Below, piece after piece: positions 16,017 through 21,328 of a stretch of DNA of 21,328 nucleotides (positions are counted from its first letter, which is position 1; every line of letters starts with the position of its first letter). This DNA comes from Lachnospiraceae bacterium (GTDB lineage: Bacteria > Bacillota_A > Clostridia > Lachnospirales > Lachnospiraceae), in assembly GCA_024689605.1 (NCBI GenBank), contig JAILDD010000068.1:1-21328 (forward strand). The letters run 5' to 3'. The position numbers were made by a program, and so were the translations under genes. The notes under the pieces are model-generated. The model worked only from the letters and a program-made list of their open reading frames with translations. It ran no database searches and was not told the DNA's origin.

Positions 16017-16088
16017 GTCCTGACGAAACACGCTGCAGCCTCAACCAGACACCACGGTATAAAAAGGCTCGCAAGCTACTCCCTCAAC
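16002..16088 (-). ncRNA. Probable yybP-ykoY (Mn2+) riboswitch aptamer
   Basis: The minus-strand leader begins GTTGAGGGAGTAGC, matching the highly conserved GGGGAGUAG block of the yybP-ykoY family apart from its first G. A closing helix forms between GTTG-A-GG and CCAAC at the far end. A long P2 hairpin (GCTTGC-G-AGCC with GGCT-GCAGC) and a CGUCA segment followed by an AAAGAGGCC end resemble the family, whose 3' block is usually a variant of CAAGACC. The aptamer is compact, about 87 nt, and the 3' block is not a perfect match, so class assignment is tentative. The family senses Mn2+ and normally turns on metal exporters, which fits the cation antiporter downstream. Confidence 0.5.
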
Positions 16089-16098
16089 ACGTCCTTAT

Positions 16099-16127
16099 AT
16101 TAAAGACCATTTTATGAAATTTGTCAA
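16099..16127 (-). promoter_or_regulatory. Promoter of the antiporter-LCP operon
   Basis: TTGACA (16122-16127, minus strand) and TTTAAT (16099-16104) are 17 bp apart, a near-consensus sigma-A promoter. Predicted transcription starts near 16092 and gives a leader of about 260 nt that contains the aptamer and terminator. The promoter lies 33 bp after the GGDEF stop codon. Confidence 0.8.
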
Positions 16128-16159
16128 CCGTAACACTTTATAGAAACGTGCAAACCTGT

Positions 16160-17581
16160 TTACTGTCCCTGTACTGACAATTCAAAAATCTTGCCTATGG
16201 TTGAAAGGGCCAAAAGTTCATACTCTGACCATTTTTGTCTCTGGCCTTTTTTTACAAACAATACAAAACCCTGGTAATCGTCATCTTTCTTAAGCCGGTA
16301 AAAAAGTACAGACTCTGCCCCTCTTTCAACAATTTTTTCTTTATAACGTTCTTTTTCTCCAACCAGGTCGTAGAGGCCGTCAACTACAAACATTCCGTCC
16401 TTATTAAACTGTGAGTAAAATTCATCATTAAGCTCCATCCACTTAAGATCAGCTTCACTTAACTCAGAATTATCAACGGACCATCTAAAACCAACCTTGG
16501 CATTTTCATAAACGATAAGTATTTCCTGAAGATTAAAGGCATTGCCAACATTCCCAAAAGCTATAGCATTGCTGCTGGTGCCTTTTTTAAGATAGTCTTC
16601 CATCATGTAATGGATTATGCTTACCTTATCAAAATTGTTGGCAAGCACCGTTTTAAGTCCGGCTTCGCTTTTCTCCGGAGCTTTTATAAGCTGTGAATGC
16701 ATATCAGGAGTGTATATTATGTAACGGTTACGCCCTTTCTCCTTTGCAAGGTAAAGCATCTTGTCGGCAATATCCAGCACTTTGTCACAGCTGTCCCCAT
16801 GGTCCGGATATGCAGCTGCCCCCATGGAACAGGTAAGGGAGATTCCATTCAGCTTATCCTTAAACTGCTCTTCAACATTTACACGTATTTCTCTCATATA
16901 AGGGCGTAATTCAGTTTTGTCGCCAATCCCCTTTGTGACTATCATTATCTCATCGCCGCCGACCCTTCCGACCATGCCATGATCACCTATTGCTTTATTT
17001 ATAATAGAAGTCACAGTATGCAGAACTTCATCACCGAAAACATGCCCAAAACTGTCATTTACTACTTTAAAATTATCCAGATCAAACATGATGATATAAG
17101 TAGTCGGACAGTCATCCTGTGCACAAACCTTGTGTGCATATTCCTTTATAGCACGCTTATTCAGCATGGCAAGCATGGCATCCTTATCGCTGGACCGTCT
17201 GTAGGCAGGAATAAAGCCTCCTTTTAAAAGCGGAATAAATACACCATATACTTTATTTCCTTCATATTTGTAAACTTTATACCTTATAAGATATCTGCCT
17301 TTATGCAGGTCAATATTTTCACTAAAACTCTCTTTTCCTGATTTTAATGCATTATACAGAGATTCTATCTGTTTCTTTGAACTTTCAGTACCCGAAGCCT
17401 CCAGAAGCCTGGCAGAATCTGACAGCGTCCCGCTAAATATGATCTTATTTTCATAACCGTATTTAAATACCTCCACCAGGTCTGCCGCCGGATCATACAC
17501 AATTTCTGCCCCCTCCGACACTTCGAGAAAATGTCCGAATTCCTGTATGGATAAATCAAATTCACCATTTGCTGTATTCAT
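16160..17581 (-). CDS. PAS-like/GGDEF/GAF-like diguanylate cyclase
   Basis: The protein has 473 residues and should make c-di-GMP from GTP. Residues 1-115 look like a PAS-type sensor. The GGDEF domain spans about 130-292: FDLDNFKVVND (166-176, metal-binding Asp167), SFGHVFGDEVL, and the active-site motif RVGGDEIMIV with GGDEI at 208-212. The last motif position is Ile where Phe or Leu is usual. The inhibitory RxxD site expected just before the motif is absent. The C-terminal part (about 335-471) resembles a GAF domain. No membrane segment is seen, so it is cytoplasmic. It starts 12 nt after the GH28 stop with GAGGGA upstream and is the last gene of the pectin operon. No clear terminator follows before the next promoter. 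Activity is likely but not certain. Confidence 0.88.
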   Translation of the reverse strand: MNTANGEFDLSIQEFGHFLEVSEGAEIVYDPAADLVEVFKYGYENKIIFSGTLSDSARLLEASGTESSKKQIESLYNALKSGKESFSENIDLHKGRYLIRYKVYKYEGNKVYGVFIPLLKGGFIPAYRRSSDKDAMLAMLNKRAIKEYAHKVCAQDDCPTTYIIMFDLDNFKVVNDSFGHVFGDEVLHTVTSIINKAIGDHGMVGRVGGDEIMIVTKGIGDKTELRPYMREIRVNVEEQFKDKLNGISLTCSMGAAAYPDHGDSCDKVLDIADKMLYLAKEKGRNRYIIYTPDMHSQLIKAPEKSEAGLKTVLANNFDKVSIIHYMMEDYLKKGTSSNAIAFGNVGNAFNLQEILIVYENAKVGFRWSVDNSELSEADLKWMELNDEFYSQFNKDGMFVVDGLYDLVGEKERYKEKIVERGAESVLFYRLKKDDDYQGFVLFVKKGQRQKWSEYELLALSTIGKIFELSVQGQ

Positions 17582-17593
17582 AACTGTCCCTCG

Positions 17594-19174
17594 TTACAGA
17601 AGCAATCCATCTATCAGCGCACTTTTGACATTTTCATACATTATATCATTATCAACGCTACCTTTAATAGAAATTTTTTTAATTTCAATTTCATTTACAT
17701 TTTTTAGATAGATGCTCCGTCCGGACATTTCAGGAAATCCGTCCATCATGACAGGCCGCTGCGGGACCCGTTTATCCTCTTCAAGATAGGAAACATTTAT
17801 ATTTTCCAGTGAGATTTTTTCTACCGGTGCCTCAGGAAGCCCGACCGCACATACGAAAGAGGCGTCTACTCCTGTGCACTCCACATCCTTAATGGTAATG
17901 CTCCCTACCCTCGGTGTACGGTAATCAACAGGACACTCTTCCTGACTCTGAACATATTCCGTATGTCCGTCAGGATCACAGAAATAAAACATGTTAACGG
18001 TAAGGGGCATATGCACATGATCCATACTGATATTCTCAAAAAACAGATCAGTAAGTATCGAACGCTCCCCGCGGCCCCGTCTGGTCTTTATGCGTACTCC
18101 GCGGTCCGTACCTGCAAATATGCACCTGGAAACATGCACATTGCTGACACCTCCTGCAATCTCGGAACCGATGGTCACAGATCCATGGCCTTTTTCCAGT
18201 CTGCAGTTTCTGATCGTAACATTTTTTGTCTCCCTGTGATGATATTTTGCCATATAAAGCTTTCCGCTCTTAAGTGCAATACAATCATCCCCTACCGATA
18301 TGGTAGTTCCGATAAGACATACATCTTCGCAGCTTTCCGGATCAAATCCGTCCGTATTCGGCGAATCTGAAGGATTCTGTATCGTAAGGTCCATAAAACT
18401 GAGACTCTCTGAATAATAGGGATGTATGCACCAGCAGGCTGAATTCTTAAGAGTAAGTCCCTGCATCCGGATATTTTTGCAGCGTATGAAATTTATCAGA
18501 TTGGGACGCCATGCGGTTCTTTTTTTCTTTGCGTCAATCCACCAGTCGCTGTTTGCCGCATTCCCGTCAATAATGCCACGACCGATGATAGAAATATCTT
18601 CAGCGTTTATCGCCATGATCAATGATGCAAAACTGTCTAAGGGATTTCCTTCCCAGCTTCCGAGATTGTATTCCTTATCATTGTCGTACAGGTCACGCAC
18701 CATACCGGGAAGCACAGGGTAATTAGCTCTGTCAGTATCTCCCAGCAGTACTGCACCTTCATCTATCCACAGTGTCATATGGCTCTTTAAGAATAACGGT
18801 CCTGTAAGATATGTTCCCGCAGGCACATATACCGTTCCGTCATCGGGACATCCCATTATGGCAGCCTGGATAGCAGGGGTATCATTGTGCATTCCGTCGC
18901 CCAGGGCTCCGAAACTCCTGACATTCAGAAGAATGTTCTCAGACTTTGTCTGCACCGCACATTCGTTATAGTCATTTCCGTCAGCACTGCATACGGATAC
19001 TTTATACTTATGTTCCGGATCCAGGCCGTCAATGGTGATGACATTGCGTTTTGTACGGACATATTCTTTCCCGTTTACATTGACAATACATTCTTCTTCT
19101 GTTTCAAAACGGTCTGTGTTATTTCTTTCAATTGTAACGCTTCTACTGAATATGCCTGCTATCTCAAATTCCAT
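17594..19174 (-). CDS. GH28 exo-polygalacturonase-type enzyme
   Basis: The enzyme has 526 residues and hydrolyses alpha-1,4-galacturonan, probably from the non-reducing end. Residues 1-80 form a fibronectin-III-like beta domain, as in PehX-type exo-enzymes. The right-handed beta-helix domain follows from about 84. The four GH28 motifs are present: NTDGFDP (273-279, D275), VGDDCIA (294-300, D296 and D297), GHGSVTIGSE (329-338, H330) and RIKT (361-364). No signal peptide is present, so it should act in the cytoplasm on imported oligogalacturonides. AGGAG lies a few nt upstream of ATG 19174. The gene follows GH105 by 43 nt and precedes the GGDEF gene by 12 nt, forming one operon. Confidence 0.93.
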   Translation of the reverse strand: MEFEIAGIFSRSVTIERNNTDRFETEEECIVNVNGKEYVRTKRNVITIDGLDPEHKYKVSVCSADGNDYNECAVQTKSENILLNVRSFGALGDGMHNDTPAIQAAIMGCPDDGTVYVPAGTYLTGPLFLKSHMTLWIDEGAVLLGDTDRANYPVLPGMVRDLYDNDKEYNLGSWEGNPLDSFASLIMAINAEDISIIGRGIIDGNAANSDWWIDAKKKRTAWRPNLINFIRCKNIRMQGLTLKNSACWCIHPYYSESLSFMDLTIQNPSDSPNTDGFDPESCEDVCLIGTTISVGDDCIALKSGKLYMAKYHHRETKNVTIRNCRLEKGHGSVTIGSEIAGGVSNVHVSRCIFAGTDRGVRIKTRRGRGERSILTDLFFENISMDHVHMPLTVNMFYFCDPDGHTEYVQSQEECPVDYRTPRVGSITIKDVECTGVDASFVCAVGLPEAPVEKISLENINVSYLEEDKRVPQRPVMMDGFPEMSGRSIYLKNVNEIEIKKISIKGSVDNDIMYENVKSALIDGLLL

Positions 19175-19217
19175 AACTGCTCCTGTATAAATTCAATAAA
19201 AATCTGTTGTGTTGTCA

Positions 19218-20363
19218 TCAGTTAGCATTTCTCCGTATCATCTCAGTATATGCCAGTAAGAAAGGAGCAACACCCTTAGCCTCATTTTCAACTACAGGCT
19301 CACTGAAATAGTACTCCAAAGACCCGTCCCTGTGCTGTTTTCCACCAAGTCCCGCTACCAGACAGATTCCTGAAAGCTTAAGGGTTCCGTCTTCATTCTC
19401 CGAAAGATACTTATCAACAATGCCATCGAATGCCCGCTCTCCCATCTCTGCATAACGCGGTGTAAGATATCCTAAACGAACCGCTTTTAATATCGCATAA
19501 GAAATAAGTGCGGTGCCTGATGTCTCAAGGTAATTTCCCTCGGTCTTCGGATGATCCACCACTTGGTAGAACATACCACTTTCATCCTGGAACGGAACAA
19601 GTGCATCCACTAAGTTTTCCAGAAGTTTTTGAAGATATCTTTTTTCATAATACAATGACTCATCCGTTGCCTGTGCCGTTTCCACCAGTGCAAGAGTAAA
19701 CCAGCCCAGGGACCTCAACCAGAAATTCGGACTGCAGCCTGTTTCGGTATCTGCCCAGTACATTTCACGACTCTCATCATATCCGTGATAATACAGTCCT
19801 GTCTTCGGATCCTTCATGTTCTTTTCCACATTTTCAAACTGGTGTATGACATCATTGCACTTTTCCATCTTATTGAATCGTGTTTCATATCTCATATAAA
19901 AAGGCTCTGCCATATACAGGCCATCCAGCCAAACCTGATTTGGATAAATCTCCTTATGCCAAAAACTCCCTTCATTTGTCCTGGGCATTCCGGTAAGCTG
20001 TTCCCTTACATGGTCAAGTGCAAGCTTATATTTCTCGTCACCTGTTTTATCATAAAGGAAAAATAAATTGCTTGCGGTATTGATATTATCAAGGTTGTAT
20101 TCCTTAATATCGTATGTTTTTATTGTGCCGTCTTCCTGCACAAAATAGTCAACAAAATCTTTAGCAAAAGTAAAGTAACGCTCTTCACCTGTAATTTCAT
20201 AAAGCGATATCAATGCAGTGATCATACAGCCGTCAATGTAATTCCATTTATTCGGACGCCCCTGCAGGATCATCTCCTTATTCCACATAGGCTTCTCTGC
20301 ACTTGAATTTTCAAGAAGATAATCAATGTACTGCTGTATCTGCTCTCTTGTTTCTGTTGTCAT
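19218..20363 (-). CDS. GH105 unsaturated (rhamno)galacturonyl hydrolase
   Basis: The enzyme has 381 residues with an (alpha/alpha)6 barrel of the YteR/YesR type. It removes the 4,5-unsaturated uronic acid that pectate or rhamnogalacturonan lyases leave at chain ends. QVWLDGLYMAEPF (143-155) contains the catalytic Asp147. The LDNINTASN stretch (91-99) holds a second conserved Asp (D92), and SPNFWLRSLGW (211-221) is a typical substrate-site motif. No signal peptide is present, so the enzyme is cytoplasmic. AGGAG lies 9 nt before ATG 20363. The substrate, plain galacturonan or rhamnogalacturonan, cannot be separated from sequence alone. The GH28 partner favours galacturonan. Confidence 0.92.
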   Translation of the reverse strand: MTTETREQIQQYIDYLLENSSAEKPMWNKEMILQGRPNKWNYIDGCMITALISLYEITGEERYFTFAKDFVDYFVQEDGTIKTYDIKEYNLDNINTASNLFFLYDKTGDEKYKLALDHVREQLTGMPRTNEGSFWHKEIYPNQVWLDGLYMAEPFYMRYETRFNKMEKCNDVIHQFENVEKNMKDPKTGLYYHGYDESREMYWADTETGCSPNFWLRSLGWFTLALVETAQATDESLYYEKRYLQKLLENLVDALVPFQDESGMFYQVVDHPKTEGNYLETSGTALISYAILKAVRLGYLTPRYAEMGERAFDGIVDKYLSENEDGTLKLSGICLVAGLGGKQHRDGSLEYYFSEPVVENEAKGVAPFLLAYTEMIRRNAN

Positions 20364-20407
20364 GTAATCATTCTCCTGTCTGTTTTGTTATTACAATATA
20401 GTTACCG

Positions 20408-20521
20408 AAACTTCCCACATATAGTCTGCGGTAAGCAGAACGACGACTCGCATATGCGCATCGTGATTGTTCCGGTGCAATTGCGAGTGTCGTTCTGACT
20501 AGTTCTGTGAGTGGGAAGTTT
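20408..20521. repeat. Nested palindromic element in the pectin operon
   Basis: The outer arms AAACTTCCCAC (20408-20418) and GTGGGAAGTTT (20511-20521) are perfect inverted repeats. The inner arms are CAGAACGAC plus ACTCGCA (20436-20452, one unpaired G between) and TGCGAGTGTCGTTCTG (20482-20497), 16 bp with one bulge. The centre (20453-20481) contains the palindrome ATGCGCAT. The right outer arm overlaps the stop codon of the upstream isomerase-like gene. It fills nearly all of the 157-bp gap, and GH105 begins 44 bp beyond it. It could be an mRNA stabiliser, an attenuator or a MITE-like repeat. Confidence 0.8.
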
Positions 20522-21328
20522 TATTTAATTAAGCTTTCTATCACTTCCCTGGAATGTACCGCCGTTTCAGGTGTCGTGTTCTCAAGGGTAGCATGAATGT
20601 ATGGTTTCTTTTCTTCCGCAAACTGCACTATCTTATGGTAATCCATCTCACCATATCCGCATCCAACTGCCTTCATTTTTCCATCTTCAAAGATATAGTC
20701 TTTAAGATGTATCATAGCTATCTCAGGTGCAAGGATGTCCATTGCCTCTTCTATCACTTCGTCCCTCGACTCTATGCATTCAGGATCTATCAGGTTTACG
20801 GGATCAAAAATAATCTGAAGATTCGGAGACGCGATGCGGTCAAGAACTTCACGGGCTCGACGGGGATTCCATACTATATGCTTATATACAGGCTCAATTG
20901 CTATGATCACGCCACATTTTTCTGCATAGGATACTACAGGACGCAGATTATTTATGAAGATATCAAGAGCCTCTTTGCTGCGACAGGCCTCCTTGTCATA
21001 ATGATAATCTTCATTTGGCGCACCGGTTTCCGTTCCGACCATTCCACATCCCAGCAATGATGCAAAACGCAGGTGGGCACAATAGCGTTCCTGTATCGTC
21101 CTTAATTTTTCCGGATCCGGGTGCGCGAGATTCTGGTAATTACCCAGCACGGCAATATCTATGCCGGCCTCTGCGAATACCCTTTTTAGCCACAGCGCAT
21201 ATCCGGGTGTCAATGCCTCTGTTTCCTTTGGAAGCCCCGCTGTCTTGGCAAGAGCAATATGTGCACAGCAAAAGCCCTGTTCCCGTGCTATATCCCGCCT
21301 TTCCTTTATCCCACATTCCTTTGTGTCA
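20521..21328 (-). CDS. Sugar phosphate isomerase/epimerase-like TIM barrel (5' end cut)
   Basis: The reading frame stays open from the stop at 20521 to the window edge, so the true start lies outside. The visible 268 residues belong to the xylose-isomerase-like TIM-barrel superfamily (AP endonuclease 2/IolE type). Likely metal-site residues are seen in order: Glu in IAIEPVYKH, Asp in IIFDPVN, His in MIHLKDY and Glu in HATLENTT. A TTG at 21213 is not the start, because conserved sequence (for example the AHIALAKTAGLPKE stretch) continues upstream. Members isomerise or epimerise sugars or sugar acids. Here it is probably the first visible gene of the pectin operon and may process a galacturonate- or rhamnose-derived sugar. 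The exact substrate is unknown. Confidence 0.88.
   Translation of the reverse strand, partial: DTKECGIKERRDIAREQGFCCAHIALAKTAGLPKETEALTPGYALWLKRVFAEAGIDIAVLGNYQNLAHPDPEKLRTIQERYCAHLRFASLLGCGMVGTETGAPNEDYHYDKEACRSKEALDIFINNLRPVVSYAEKCGVIIAIEPVYKHIVWNPRRAREVLDRIASPNLQIIFDPVNLIDPECIESRDEVIEEAMDILAPEIAMIHLKDYIFEDGKMKAVGCGYGEMDYHKIVQFAEEKKPYIHATLENTTPETAVHSREVIESLIK

Overview
The window looks like a chromosomal segment from an anaerobic Firmicute of the Lachnospiraceae type (Butyrivibrio, Pseudobutyrivibrio or a relative). This is inferred from the moderate G+C, strong AGGAGG-type ribosome binding sites, extended -10 promoters, an IspE (MEP pathway) gene, a YwiB/DUF1934 gene, an LCP wall enzyme, and intracellular pectin-degrading enzymes next to a GGDEF protein. 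I could not run a database search, so the genus is a guess. No tRNA, rRNA or CRISPR array was seen.

Layout from left to right. (1) 1-1923: a complete-looking insertion sequence with a zinc-finger DDE transposase, 9-bp terminal inverted repeats, a hairpin that can hide the transposase start, and a non-coding 3' part full of perfect inverted repeats ending in a terminator. (2) 1957-3652, minus strand: a zinc-ribbon membrane protein and a DUF2752 membrane protein. (3) 3712-3762: two divergent extended -10 promoters that mirror each other. They separate the DUF2752 gene from a plus-strand pair (3835-4984): an FCD-type GntR regulator and a DUF1934 protein. A hairpin terminator at 5041-5066 closes that pair and also serves the convergent gene. 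(4) 5076-6737, minus strand: a small membrane-anchored protein and ispE. (5) 6885-15832, minus strand: a cell-envelope block read in the order cation antiporter, LCP protein, MMPL/RND permease, large GLUG/coiled-coil surface protein. It is preceded by a roughly 260-nt leader (15833-16092) with a good promoter, a probable yybP-ykoY (Mn2+) aptamer and an intrinsic terminator. (6) 16160-21328, minus strand: a pectin-oligosaccharide operon read in the order sugar isomerase-like TIM barrel (cut by the window edge), GH105, GH28, GGDEF/GAF protein, with a long palindromic element between the first two genes.

How the genes may work together. In the pectin operon, GH105 and GH28 both lack signal peptides, so they probably finish degrading imported unsaturated or saturated galacturonides in the cytoplasm. 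The TIM-barrel enzyme may act on the released sugars, and the GGDEF protein may tie the pathway to c-di-GMP. In the envelope block, the MMPL permease and the GLUG protein are translationally coupled (ATGA overlap), which suggests a single trans-envelope machine. The LCP enzyme, of a divalent-metal-dependent phosphotransferase family, sits 3 nt behind a cation antiporter that appears to be under metal-riboswitch control.

The observations most worth following up are the riboswitch-led antiporter/LCP operon, the MMPL-GLUG/coiled-coil pair, the LCP protein's unusual 255-residue cytoplasmic extension with an 18-bp tandem repeat, the RNA-level control of the IS, and the palindromic element in the pectin operon.
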